DNA of 62,470 nucleotides from the NCBI GenBank assembly GCA_003024175.1, contig MDYQ01000168.1, forward strand, positions 1 to 62,470, read 5' to 3'. Below are positions 22,292-33,909 of this stretch, piece by piece. Each line of letters opens with the position of its first letter. The first letter of the stretch is position 1. Both the position numbers and the translations under genes were made by a program. This DNA comes from Planoprotostelium fungivorum. Lineage: Eukaryota; Evosea; Variosea; Cavosteliida; Cavosteliaceae. The notes beneath the pieces were generated by a model that was not told where the DNA came from, ran no database searches, and saw only the letters and a list, made by a program, of their open reading frames with translations.

Positions 22292-22346
22292 TATTTTTGC
22301 GAAAATTGGCTACTTGTAGCGGTCGAGCATCTACAAGTGACTTCGT

Positions 22347-22360
22347 TGACGTCACACGTG
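22347..22360. promoter_or_regulatory. CRE-like TGACGTCA adjoining CACGTG
   Basis: In the 140-base divergent intergenic region between AK6 and the SRPBCC-GST gene, TGACGTCA (22347-22354) abuts CACGTG (22355-22360). Both are classic bZIP and bHLH core sites in eukaryotes. Position suggests a shared promoter; factor binding is inference. Confidence 0.35.
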
Positions 22361-22430
22361 TAACATCATCTGCTGAGCATCACCTTGGCACTCTATCTCA
22401 CTTTCCAACGGTAGTAATTGTCGAATTTCT

Positions 22431-23927
22431 ATGTCAGCTGACCCCTTGAAGATGTCGACTCATGCATTTGCCAGCGCTATCTTTCCTCTACCCATTGACC
22501 AGGTAATAATTGTGACACACGAACCTCTCTTTTGTTGCACATATTTACGTGCTCCCACGCGGAAATCATCATGTGAAGATTCATGGATAGTAGGTGTGGT
22601 CTCACTTGCGCAATTTTACCTTTCCATCCAAACTTCTCCCTTCTATTATTCAGTCGTCAGAGTTAGAGTCAGGGTGAACCCTCATTTTCTCAATGATGTC
22701 TAACGAAATCCAGTGGAGAGAGAGACATTGGAGCCATCCGTCTCATCCGATGGCATAGCGGAGAGCTAAGGCGACAGAGATTACTCAGTTTGTCTGATCA
22801 GTATTACACAATCTCCTGGGAGCTCATCGAGGCCGATCCACCGGTGGAAACGTCCGCCATCTTGTCCAAGATTCGTCTCATTCGCATCACCGCAAACAAC
22901 ACTACCCTGGTAGAATGGTACGTGAAGATTCTCACATGACGCAATGTGTGATGCGTAATCAGGTCGTCTGAATTCAGCTCGAACGTCCCCTCTTCTTTCG
23001 TGTTGTTCGAACAGAGAGCGTATCAAGAGAATCTCGGAGAGATGAGAGAGGTGATGACTGGACAGACGACACCCCTTCTATTCCACAAGAAGGAGGCACC
23101 ATCGACCAGGTATCCCATTCTTTGTCTCCTTCACTTCTCACCTTCTCTCAGAGTCTTGTGGCTGGCGACTGAGTTGGGTGTACCACTGAAGATCAAAGAG
23201 GTGAATGACTGCTTTTATTCTATTTTAATTTTTGTTCATATCCATTCTCCGTCTCGTACTGACATGAGAGAGGTTGTGGAGGCACCGAAGAGCTTGAGAA
23301 AATCAACGGAGATGGCTATGACAAAGGGAGGGCTGGTCACCTCTTACGTAGAGGGACACTTGACTGTGTTAGAGTCAGGTGCCATATTGATGTACCTCTT
23401 AGACAAACACGATTCTCAAGGACGTCTATCTCCCGCTCCTGGTGAGGACGAAATCACATAACGGTGAGATTGAATGTCAAAATAGGGACACGCGAGAGGG
23501 CTCTGTTTTACAAGTTTTTCTTCTATTCAGCTTCTACGGCTGATCACTTGCTGTTCGAGGCTTACAAGTTGATGTACGTAGACGAAGACGAAGAGAGTGA
23601 GAAGGAGAGACACAAGGAGTCAGAGACTGAAGGAGAACAGACGAAGAATTAGAACGACTGAAGAACGGATGGGATAATGACGTCGCCGCAAATTTTGAGA
23701 GGGAATTGGAGGGGAAGAAGTACATCTGTGGCGATCAATTCACCGCTGCCGACATCATGGTGAGTCTAGACCTGGAGATGATGGTTGGATGACAGTGACG
23801 ACAGATCGGATGGACACTCTTCATGGCAAACCTGCTCGGATGGCTAGAGGGTCATCCCGAGCTTGTGAATTATTTGGGAAGATTGTCCAGAAGATCAGCG
23901 TACCAGACTGCCTTTGGTGCATACTGA
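22431..23927 (+). CDS. SRPBCC domain fused to glutathione S-transferase
   Basis: The N-terminal half resembles the SRPBCC/polyketide-cyclase-like lipid-binding fold: HAFASAIFPLPIDQVWR, DIGAIRLIRWHSGELRR, YYTISWELIEADPPVET, LVEWSSEFSSN. After an intron the same frame enters a GST N-terminal thioredoxin fold: APSTRVLWLATELGVPLKIKE, then VLESGAILMYLLDKH (the glutathione-binding E-S pair). The alpha-helical C-domain has KKYICGDQFTAADIMIGWTL and ends YQTAFGAY. About seven exons. The first intron is long (about 210 nt). The joins are in phase throughout, so this is one gene rather than two neighbours. Detoxification or ligand transfer is inference. Confidence 0.8.
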
Positions 23928-24009
23928 GGAGTATGGTTTTGAACAGAAAATAAAAGGAGACTTTTTTGGAAATTCCAAACGTGATTCAGATCTCATCTCA
24001 TCTGATGCG

Positions 24010-25624
24010 ATGGCGTTCATTGGGACGGGAGATGTGAGACAAGAGAGACTCTCCATCACTATACAACCAGATCATGCGGACTCGGAGCGATTGATCACAG
24101 ATCCATCCACTAATGTTGAGATGAGATCTGTGATTCGAGAGGAATCAGAGGAGAACACCATACAGAATACCGTTCAATTGTTGAGGACCCTATTAGAAGA
24201 AGGCCACTGGCAAGAGGCAGTTCTGTCCATTCCTCTCATAATGGAACACATCGCCTTACAGAAAGAACTCATACAGGTCAGTGTTGTGACAGATTCATTG
24301 GTTGACGTCTTAGACAGACGATACCTCAGATAATGAGCCAGTGCCGTCTGGATGGCCAGCAGAACGACGATGAACCCACTATCCAAGTGTTCATCATTCT
24401 CCTGTTGACCAGCAGTCGAACACACAAGACGCCTCAGAAAGTGACCCAACTGGTGCGATCATATCCACCATCATCGACTCATTTTCGATCAGTATGAGAA
24501 AGTCCTCGCCCAACTGTGTCAGTTCTATTACTCGAGAGACGATTTCGAACGCTTAGAGCAGCTTGCCGAAGAGCTCACTTATTACGTATCCAGGGGAAGT
24601 GAAGATCACCCCTCCACCATGATGGAACCGTTCGCCTGTGCCAACATGGGCATCATCTACTATCTCTGCTGGAAGAAAGAGAGAGATGGTTCAGATCCTG
24701 AGAGGTGTATTCCCTACCTGCACAGATTCCTAGAGCAGAAGGATTATTTCACTCGTCCGTCGCCGCTGCTGCAAGACGTGAGGGGGAAGACCTTCTTGGA
24801 TGGTAGTGGATGGTCCACGCGGCAAGTTGTCATTCCCCTCACTAGAGCTTATTTGGAGACGAATCAGTACACACAAGCGAGCAGTGAGTCACTTTGACAT
24901 CACATCGTAGACGATCGACGCGATCACCTTCGACATCATCATCACGATCGTACATCATGATCGTGCATCACCGTCATGTCCATCACCACCAACTCTCACC
25001 TTCGATCATCGTTAACATGACCCAGATCTACTACAGATCCACTGCCGAGAATACCCCCAAGACACCGAAGCGTGGCGAATGTATCTCAAATGCATCCGAC
25101 ACCTGGACTCCACCGAAGAAGACATCTCAGACCTCTCCATCATCATCTCCAACCTGGACCCTACCGATAGAAAGTCATACCAGAACGCCCTCCGTTGCAC
25201 TTGCTACAATTCAGCCAGAGGCACATCCATCGCCTTCATCCTCTCGGCCAGACGATCTGACGTCACGGAGGGGGAGCCTCTGTTGGAGAAGGCCATAATG
25301 ACACGGCTGGCCATGGAAGACACACTGGAGCCCACTACGTTACCCAACATCATCGCTCAGCGGAGGTGGGCAGACAAGGTCCTCTCCTTTGGAGGAGAAG
25401 ATGTGAACGGATTCTACTGCTCCTTAGCCCTCTCAACGTGGCTGTCGCAGTGTAAATCGATAGAGCACATGGAAGATCACGTGATGAAGGGAAAAGAGGC
25501 GCTGGGATCGAGGGGAAGTGGCATGCAGAGGTTCACGGAGAGATTGAGTAAGATCTCCATAGAGAGTTTGGATTGGGTGGACCGTATCTACGATCTACTC
25601 ACCATCTCTGAGATGGAATCATAA
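24010..25624 (+). CDS. Helical-repeat protein, TAF1A-like (RNA polymerase I TAF48) candidate
   Basis: Alpha-helical repeat protein of about 450 residues. LLRTLLEEGHWQEAVLSIPL near residue 60 resembles the EALLKHQWQQAAEYM helix pair of TAF1A. The long middle contains CQFYYSRDDFERLEQLAEEL, and NLLQIHCREYPQDTEAWRM corresponds to the TAF1A segment with LTNYAYDEKFPSNP. TAF1A is part of the SL1/TIF-IB promoter selectivity factor. The match is weak, and any TPR-like scaffold would look similar. Introns join in phase at about 24280, 24452 and 24883. It converges on the pseudouridine synthase with about 40 bases between the stops. Confidence 0.6.
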
Positions 25625-25667
25625 AGAAGAGGATGAATGTTCGTGTGTTCTAAATCCTTCGCGATCT

Positions 25668-26866
25668 TTATTCTTCTCGTGTTGAGGGAGATTCAGGGTA
25701 CTCGATGTGTTGTAGATACAGTCCAGCCGCAGGGGCGATGGTGGGTGAGAAAGAATTTCGGGTACCAGAGGAGAGGAGTTCTTCTATGTTTCGAATGGTT
25801 GTCTTGCCCATTCCAACTTCTACGATGCCTCCCACCATGGCTCTCACCTGAAAGATGTCATCACGATCGTCCATCGTGCATCATGTCCTCTCCCTACCTG
25901 ATTCTTCAAGAAAGAGTCACCGGAGATGGAGATCTGGATGGTTTGTGCGTCTTCGATGTAAGAGAGTTCTAAAGGTGGAGGCTGAGTGTCCATCTCTATA
26001 CTTTGGATGTTCTTGACGGTAGATGTGGACTGATGAGATCAATTAGGTGACGAGAGGAAATGATGATCACCCCACAATCTTTCCCTCTGAATCCTTTGAA
26101 ATCATGAACACCTTCCATCAGTTTGCACACTTTCTGTTCCTTTTCAGTTTCTCACGCCATGGTCCGTTGTCAATTTTACACTCATGGAAGACAGATCCAG
26201 CGATTTATCCAAAACCCATTGTGTGTTCTTATTAAATAATTCATTGAATCTCGCTGATTTGTATGAGACCTTGCTGCTCATCTTCATCATGATCTGCTTC
26301 ACTCACCTGGATGATACCGTGGAATGTTTAGAATCTTGTAGACATATCTCTTGTGTATAGCTGAATGTTGTGCGTGAAAGGTTAAGTCAACCTTCTGTAC
26401 TGACTACTTCTCTCAGGGATCACCATCAGAGGAATCTTATCACCTTGATGAGGATGTCTGAGCCTCTTAATAGATGCCTCATTCTATCACGTATCTTCTC
26501 TGGTTGATTCTGTGTACATTTAGAATGTTCATCATCCTTCGATGTGTCATCACCTCCACACCCTGCGAATTTATTTGAGGTAGATCAATGTGGGCTACCT
26601 ATTTGCATCAGTTGAAGGATAAAAAGTATCACACACAGCGTGAAGAGCGTGGACACCAGCATCAGTTCGTGAACATCCATACACTCTAACGGGTGGCTTA
26701 TGGAGTTGTGCCGCGGCATTCTATTCGATCTTCAGTTGGACACCAGGGAGGATCAAACCTCGAGCAGAGACTGAATCGAATCTTTATGCATGACTGAAGG
26801 TGTCTGAACTGACCAACCATTGTATCGAGTGCCACAATATGCCAGATCTAGACGGAATCGCTGCAT
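25668..26866 (-). CDS. tRNA pseudouridine synthase, TruA family
   Basis: Catalyses U-to-pseudouridine in tRNA anticodon arms. MQRFRLDLAYCGTRYNGWSV is the family opening. YGCSRTDAGVHALHAVCDTF contains the catalytic aspartate in the invariant SRTDAGVHA. TFHAQHSAIHKRYVYKI and KLMEGVHDFKGFRG follow. SGDSFLKNQVRAMVGGIVEV is the C-terminal signature, followed by FSPTIAPAAGLYLQHIEYPE. About nine exons with several short introns. The C-terminus is brief, closer to the bacterial and mitochondrial TruA size than to PUS1 or PUS3. Divergent from the dienoyl-CoA reductase. Confidence 0.88.
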
Positions 26867-27011
26867 CTCTTCTGGATGACACGATGATGTGATGGATCAG
26901 CACTGGCGGAATAAAATTTACCCGGTTTCATTTCATTCGAACCTCGGCACCCGTCAGCCCATCCACACAAACAGATACAGACGTCAACAACACGACACGA
27001 GCAAAGAACAG

Positions 27012-28100
27012 ATGGAAGCAGCAAAGACATTTCAACCTGGAATTTTGAAGGGCAAAGTGGCTCTCATCACTGGTGGTGCCTCCGGTATTAACTTTGAGAT
27101 CGCGCGCACCCTCGCACAGGTTGGCTCTAAACCAATCTTATATTCAGTTGTTGACGGATTTTAGTTTGGTGCAGCAGTCGCCATCATGGGAAGAAGAGAG
27201 AAGGTGGTGGCTGCGGCTGTTGAGGAGATCAACAAGGCTGGAGGCCGTGCCATCGGTGTTCCAGGGTAAATCAATCTCTCACCGTTCAATCATCTGATGA
27301 AATCACAGTGACGTCCGCACAGCAGAGGCGGCACAAAAGGTCATTGGAGAGGTAGTATCCAAATTGGGACGACTCGATATTGTTGTTAATGGTGCAGCTG
27401 GGAACTTCCTCTGTCCCGCAGAAGATCTCTCCAGCAATGCCTTCAAGACAGGTGCCCTCATCTATCTACCTCACCAAGACGATGCCATCTCATCCACCCA
27501 TCGACTGAACGATGATAGTGATTGAGATCGATCTGGTGGGTACGTTCAACGTGAGCCGTGCCGCCTTCCCAGAATTACAGAAGACGAAGGGACTCATCAT
27601 CAACATCTCCGCCACTCTCCACTACTCCACCACTCCCTGGCAAACCCATGCCTCCGCTGCCAAGGTACCATCTTCCCCTCCATCACTCTCTCTGCATCAT
27701 CTTCCATCTGCATCGTGCCTTCTGCATCTTCTCATCACAAACAGGCCGGTGTGGACAGTCTGACCACCTCCCTAGCTGCTGAATGGGGACACTACGGTAT
27801 TCGCGTCAACGGCATCGCCCCCGGCCCCATCGCCGACACGGTTGGAATGTCTAAACTGTCCCTCGGCATGACCAACGGAGACAACCTGAGTGATGCCCTC
27901 TCCCAAGTCATTCCCCTCGGCAGAGCTGGTCTGAAGAGCGACATCGCATCTGCCGCCCTCTTCTTATCCTCCGACGCCGCTTCTTTCATATCTGGACACA
28001 CCCTCGTTGTAGATGGAGCGGCGGTGAGTGAGATGATGAGAGAGGAACTGAATGGAACAGTGGCTGTACCATCAACCAGCCATCAGCCGAGAGGGACTGA
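27012..28100 (+). CDS. DECR2: Peroxisomal-type 2,4-dienoyl-CoA reductase (DECR2-like)
   Basis: Short-chain dehydrogenase that reduces 2,4-dienoyl-CoA intermediates in beta-oxidation of unsaturated fatty acids. The NAD(P)-binding motif reads ITGGASGINFEIARTLAQ with FGAAVAIMGRR. NGAAGNFLCPAEDLSSNAF and VIEIDLVGTFNVSRAAFPEL are highly specific for DECR2. The SDR Tyr-Lys pair is in the DECR form HASAAKAGVDSLT, with histidine in place of tyrosine. RVNGIAPGPIADT and FISGHTLVVDGAA close the fold. Six exons. The C-terminus is uncertain: an intron after GAA would give a stop at 28100 and no obvious peroxisomal SKL-type tail. Confidence 0.87.
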
Positions 28101-28229
28101 GAAAGATCGAGGAAGAGAGGAGGAAATCCAAGTTGTAATAGATGAAGATGCATTGACTTTCTGTTTATCTACAATCTCTTACGATAAACCCGATGCACGA
28201 TCCCAGCCATCCCTTGTGTACAGAAAATA

Positions 28230-29759
28230 TCAAACCACCTGCATCATCATCATCATCCCATCACCATCATCACTCACCGGATCAGTACGTCCAACTTGCT
28301 CTTCGTCCGACTCACTGCTGCTGTCCTCCACCTCCCCGTGTCACTCACCTCTACACTCTCCTCTCACCTGTGCCTCTTGCGACCCCTCTGGAGTGATGGA
28401 AACAGGTACAGACGTCCACGATGGCGTGTGGTCAGAGTGTCCACTCTTCTCTGGTAACAAGGCTCGGATGCTCTCTCCGTAAACGTCTAACACCTGCAAC
28501 CGTCACTTTTAGACATGTTTTAGACATCACCTCCTCCCAGTTGAGGTTGGCGTGATTCTCCACGAAGCGCTGGTAGGCTCTCAGCCACCGTGCACCTGCC
28601 CGTGTCACGAAATTTCACCGGAAACTCGATCTCACCCTCCTCGTTGACGCTGTTTTCGAATTCGGCGGCGGGGACAGGTACAAACTCGTCGGGGGCGTGG
28701 TAAGACCTTCCGTCTACAAATTGGATGATCATGAGGGACATGTTGTCTCTTCCTCCGTTGTTGGCCACGAGGTCGCACAGCTGCCCGGCGATGACTGCCA
28801 AGTCCGTCTGCTCTTCTTCGAGTCGGTGGGAGATGAATTCGACAATCCTCTCGTTGTCTAACACCTAGAGGGTGTCGGTGTGTCGTTGTAGATGGAGGTC
28901 TCACCTCGATGAGACCATCGCAGCAGATGACGAGAAAGTCGTTTCCTCCCACAGACTCTGCGGAGATGAAATCGGGGACGGCAGTCACGGCCTGCTGCTC
29001 TGCCTTGAGGGCGGGCTTGTTCTTGTATTTGAAATCTCCGAAAGCGCGGGAAACGGCGAGGTCACCGTTGACACGGTTGTTACGTACCATGCCCCCTGGA
29101 GGGTGTCACATGAGAAGAGATGGAAGGGGTGATATCACCAGAATCGATGATGCGCTTGTGTTCTTCTGGATTGTTGGGCTTGTGATCATCTGACAGAGAT
29201 ACCAACGTCTTTCCATCTCGAGCCAGCATGGCTCGCGAGTCACCGACATTACCCACCAAGATATTCCATGGCTTCTCGGGATTTGGAGGGTTGTTGACGT
29301 GCTCCAGGAGGGCAAAGACTCCCGTGCAGCCGTCTTGGTGAATGTGATCCTTCAGATCGTGATCCGCACGCAAGCAGGCACCTCTGTATGGAATCAATGG
29401 AGAGGAGTTAATGAGATGTTCAAAGTGGAGGATAGTTAGTGTGGAGCACTCACTTGATGTTCTCGGGTGTGAATTCTTTCAAAGAGTCTAGATATATGTG
29501 AAGAAAGTCAGCGCACCATTTAGAGGCTTGGTCACCGAGATGACCGTCAAACAGGCCGAAATAGGCGTGGTTAGGGTGGAGACGGAGCTTCAAAATGTGT
29601 TGGTGGGCGTCCTCCATTTCTAATGAAAGAATGAGTCACACGTGAACGGACGAGACACTCACCCTCTCTGTATCCATTCATCGCGCAGCTGCCTACTTTC
29701 ATATGTGCATTCCCGGTTCGGGTGTAAAGTTTAGCAGAGACAGAGTGTCGTAAACCCAT
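28230..29759 (-). CDS. PP2C-type protein phosphatase
   Basis: Metal-dependent Ser/Thr phosphatase. Motifs in order: GSCAMNGYREGEMEDAHQ (first metal-site D), YFGLFDGHLGDQASKW (usual DGHGG varied to DGHLG), ILVGNVGDSRAMLARDG, SLSDDHKPNNPEEHKRI, GDLAVSRAFGDFKYK, VICCDGLIE, and NNGGRDNMSLMIIQF. All aspartates of the two-metal centre are present. Six exons give the catalytic core from 29759 to about 28600. The 3' part is less sure. Reading on through YQRFVENHANLNWEE and an acidic, serine-rich region (DSSSESDEEQ) leads to a stop near 28230, whereas the core ORF alone stops at 28520. Confidence 0.85.
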
Positions 29760-30290
29760 CCTTGTATGTTCTGATCTCTATTTCTCTCAAACTCTTTCAC
29801 TTAGACTCGAGATCGCTTCACGCGTGTCGTCAACAATCAAAGGTCGTCCGATGAGGTGACGTAGCGATATCTTTCCACGACGTCGCATTTTTTCTTCCAC
29901 AACCTCGCCTTCGATCACGTTCAATTTCATCTCCCAGCCTCTTCAGAAGATCATCTGTGTTGTGTCTCTTCCCCACCTCTTTCTATGATGTAATGAACTT
30001 TTTTCATAAGTTGCTCTCTTTTGTTACGAATGTCAGCTCATGATCATCGTACGATACGACTGCGAGTGAAAGGATCAGTTGGCTAGGTCTGCTGAGGGAG
30101 AGCAGACACAAATTGAATTAAAAGAATAAATGTTTGCGGTTGGTGTGGCGAAAGTTCCTTGAACGTTCTCTATACAAAGGGTGGGAGGGAGAAGAAAAAG
30201 ATCTGAGCGAATCGGTGGCACGATCTAGTGGACAAGAGGACCGAGACTCATTGTATACGATATCAGAGCTCAACCTAATACGTTTCAGCC
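29760..30290. other. Divergent promoter region, PP2C / SmB
   Basis: About 530 bases between two divergent starts. No ORF with family character and no tRNA. Pyrimidine-rich and T-rich stretches occur around 29890-30020. The region probably carries both promoters and the SmB 5' leader. Confidence 0.45.
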
Positions 30291-31304
30291 ATGGTGAGTC
30301 TTTCTCGGGATTAACATTCAGGATTTGTGATTTGACTCTCCGTAGAGTATGTCCAAGAGCAGCAGAATGCTGCAATTCTTAAACTACAGAATGAGAGTCC
30401 TTCTGCAAGATAATCGAATCCTCATTGGAAAGTTTATGGCCTTCGATAAGCACATGAACCTCGTTATCGGTGACTGTGAGGAGTTTAGAAAGATCTCTGG
30501 AAAGGGAAAGAGCAAATCAGAAGAGAGAGAGGAGAAGAGAACACTGGGTTTGGTCGTCCTCCGCGGTGAGATCATCGTCTCCATGACCGTAGAAGGCCCT
30601 CCTCCCGCCGAAGTGAGTCTCCTCATCCATCCTCCACACGTCACCATCATTATCATATCGAATCTTTTCCATCCATTACAAATCATATCATGTTCTAAAT
30701 CCTCTCGTAGGACACACGATTGAAGGACGTGAGTGCGATGGGAGGAGCCGGAAGAGGAGTTCCCGCAGGCAGAGGACTGCCCCCCGCCAGCGTCTCCGCC
30801 GCCCCCATCGGTCTCGCCGGCCCCGTTCGCGGTGTCGGTGGTCCTGCACCCCAGGCCATGCAGCCCGGAGGCAGAGGCATGCCACCCAACGGCTTCCCTC
30901 CCGGAGGCAGAGGAATGCCTCCACAAGGTATGCCCCCAGGAATGCCAGGTGAAGAATCTCTTGCCTCATGAGACTGAAGAGGAGAAGGTAGAGGTATGGT
31001 ACCACCTGGTATGCCCCCTCCGGGCTTCAATCCCGCTATGGCCGGTCGTGGCATGCCCATGGGTGGTCCTCCACCGGGCATGGGAGCTCCTCCTCCGGGT
31101 ATGCCGTTCAACCCTGCCATGGGTAGAGGTATGGGAGGCCCACCACCGGGCATGCCGCCCATGATGGGAAGAGGTGGACCTGGGATGCCTCCAGGTATGA
31201 TGCCCCCAGGTATGGGTGGTCCTCCACCAGGCATGGGAGGTCCCCCAGGTATGCCTCCGAACATGGGCAGAGGTGTGCCTCCCCCGGGTGGCAGAGGACA
31301 ATAA
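30291..31304 (+). CDS. SNRPB: Sm protein B (SNRPB), spliceosomal snRNP core
   Basis: Member of the heptameric Sm ring of U1, U2, U4 and U5 snRNPs. The first exon is the ATG alone (30291-30293), then a GTGAGT intron. Exon 2 starts [20 protein letters not shown], so translation might also start at the internal methionine at 30355. Sm1 motif: [20 protein letters not shown]. Sm2: [20 protein letters not shown]. The C-terminal tail of over 150 residues is built of PPGM, GRGM and MGGPPPG repeats, the proline/methionine/arginine-rich tail typical of SmB and a likely methylarginine and PPII-binding region. Four exons. Confidence 0.93.
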
Positions 31305-31324
31305 ATTCATCCTGTTTCGAACGT

Positions 31325-32390
31325 TTATTTTTGGTTGAGGGTGGCGTAGAATTCTTTCTGCTCGTCTTTGTTCAGGTGGATGTTGCCTCTCCACAGACTC
31401 TTGAGGTCTTCGGGCATCTCTTCTTTCGCCTTACCACTCGAGCTGTGATCGATGACACTCTTCACCTGCATCGAACATCAGATCGTGGACGAGATGATGA
31501 GATCCAGCACGATGAAGATCGAGATGAGATGGAGTGGAGGATTCACGTGTTCTGGGGAGACGTAACCGAACCAATCCATCTGAGGATACATGAGGACGTT
31601 TCCTGCATAAGCGTGTCCTCCAACGTGTGAACAGCCTCTCACGTACACGTCTTCAATTCCTCTCTTGTTGATCTGAATCATGTTAATGAATGGTGATGGT
31701 GATGGAGGATGACCTCTTCTTGGAGATTATAGACAAGAGCGGGTCCACAGTGGCCACAGCGAGCGTCTCGATTGCCGTGAGTGCACACAAAGATATACCT
31801 GTCTATCATCACTCTCTCTTCCTCGCCCTTCATCTTCACTTTTCTCCTTTTAACGTCTTAGTCAGATCATCTTCTTTCGTTTCTTTGTCTTGCAGGACTT
31901 GAGTGATTCTCTGCTGCATGTCACTGTCGGTGACATTCTTCAGCATGATGTTGTGGGGATAGATGATGATGTCTCTTCCTTCGTATTCTGGCCACCATCC
32001 TTCCCGGTAACATCAGACACGCATGAAAGAGGTGATCGATGGACCCACTGCTCGTCTCCTCGTACGCGGTCACCATTGGACGCTCAGCACCACATGCCTC
32101 TGCCGTTTTCTTGACAGAGACCACCAGTTCTGCGTCTTTATCTGCTCTCACATCACATAAACGATCGAAAACATGTGGATCTTACCTCCAACTTCTTTGG
32201 GACCGAAATCATATGGCCAGGCGTTATTGAAACGATTTCTCATTGACACAAAGATGTGAACACCAGCAGGAGTGACTGTGGCTCTGAGATCTTTCGTCTT
32301 AGGTCGACTAAAGTCCACTGCATCACTGTATCGACGCTGAAATGGAGTCTTTGGTAACAATTTGAGTCTAGAAGAGCACCTGGCCAGCAT
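31325..32390 (-). CDS. Sucrase/ferredoxin-like protein (Aim32/Apd1 family)
   Basis: Thioredoxin-like ferredoxin fold protein. The N-terminus MLARCSSRLKLLPKTPFQRR is a good mitochondrial presequence, like yeast Aim32. The Fe-S site is visible: YIFVCTHGNRDARCGHCGPAL holds the two-cysteine motif, and VRGCSHVGGHAYAGNVLMYP holds the HxGGH histidine pair that ligates the [2Fe-2S] cluster in Apd1 and Aim32. IIIYPHNIMLKNVTDSDM and VSPEHVK lie between or after. The C-terminus is WRGNIHLNKDEQKEFYATL. About six exons. It converges on SmB with 20 bases between the stops. Confidence 0.82.
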
Positions 32391-32500
32391 GATGTGAGAA
32401 TGATGATGTGATCGCGATCTGTTCAAATTTTTGACAGCATCGTCAGCTCCCTCATTTCGAGCAACACAACAACTCGAGAAACCAATTTTCCTGTTTCAAG

Positions 32501-33754
32501 ATGGTGATTCTACTCCTTGATGGAAACGTTCTCATTTCTTCTCGTAGCATAGTGTACGCAGGAGGACAGCCGAAGAGAAGGAGGAGAAGAGGATAGCAGA
32601 GAAGGCTCACATCGACAAATTCTGCAAACTCAGCGAAACAGTCATGGCTCTGGTATGTAATGATATAGACATGATTGAAATTATCACGAGCGATTGACGT
32701 CAACAGAGGAACAATGAAGAACTTACGAAAGAAGCATTGAAGACGGCAGGAACATTACTCGAAATGAACTTCGAATTTTACACCGTCTGGAACTTCAGGA
32801 GAGAGATCATCCAACGTCTGAGTGAGGAAAAGTGAGACAGACAGACGAGTCACGATTAAATTTGAACAGCAGCGATTCAGATGCACTGTACAAAGAAGAG
32901 TTGCAATTCATACAGAACGCCATCATGGCCAATCCAAAGTCATACTGGGCTTGGTTCCACAGGAAGTGGATCATCAGCCGCATGAGCCAGCCCAGCTACA
33001 CGAAAGAGATCTTCTTGTGTAATCAGCTGCTGGAGAAAGACACGAGAAACTGTGGGTGGACATCACATGGTGAGATGAGAGAGTGAAGAGAGACAGTTCA
33101 CTGTTGGGGATATAGAAGGTGGATCTGCCAGAAGATGGGAGCTGGAGAGCAAGAAATCTTCGACTTCACCACGAAGAAGATCGAGCATTTATTCTCCAAT
33201 TATTCCGCATGGCACGAGAGGAGCAGGATCCTCTCTACCTACCCAGCACAACAATTGAAAGGCCTCCTCCAATCGGGTGAGGACATTTTATTTCATTTTA
33301 TTTCATTTTATTTCATCTTCGAACGGTAAGGGAGCTGACGTGCATCAGAATTAGAATACGTACAGAATGCTTTCTTCACCAGCCCTGATGATCAGAGTGC
33401 ATGGTTCTACTACCGCTGGCTCATCGCAAAGTTCATCGAGAACAGCACAGAAGAGGAAGCCTCACAATTATTGGAGACTCAATTCGAGCCGTTGGATCAG
33501 CTGATCGAGGTGGAGCCCAACAGCAGATGTGAGGCCTTCGATCTGATACTCGAATTGAATGGAGACAGGGCCGTTGAACACCAAGTTGTACCTGCTGTCG
33601 AAGATGAACGGAAGGGGAGAAGAGATGAAAGAGATTCTGGTCAAGTTGAGAGAAGTCGACCCCACCCACCAAAAGTGAGGAGACTTGATAGGATGTTGTT
33701 ACTGATGGTGTGGCAGGTATTACGAACACATTCTCAGACGTTCTGAGGCTTGAA
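32501..33754 (+). CDS. RABGGTA: Rab geranylgeranyltransferase alpha subunit
   Basis: PFTA-repeat subunit of GGTase II, which prenylates Rab GTPases with REP. The ATG stands alone in exon 1 (32501-32503). Exon 2 then gives [15 protein letters not shown], matching the MHGR-type start of the family. PFTA repeats: [44 protein letters not shown], and [14 protein letters not shown]. The end reads [31 protein letters not shown]. Nine or so exons. The leucine-rich and Ig-like domains of the mammalian protein are absent, as in yeast Bet4. Confidence 0.86.
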
Positions 33755-33909
33755 CACGTCAGATACCCTGAACTCAACTCATAAATAAAGAATACTGTGT
33801 CTCTGAAGATATTTCACGTTGAATGATGTCAAACTGACGTGAGCCAAATATAGTGTCTGACACGAGAGAACTCGGCATCACTCAAAAGGTATCCACCTGA
33901 TCGGCAGAG

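Noticed and set aside
30384-31394. Long minus-strand frames over SmB, including a glycine/proline-rich one of 189 residues
   Set aside because: They are reverse-strand images of the PPGM/GRGM repeats, which lack stops in several frames. The Sm motifs fix the plus strand as coding.
33280-33320. ATTTTATTTC tandem repeat as a mobile-element trace
   Set aside because: Only about three units inside a RabGGTA intron, explainable by simple slippage.
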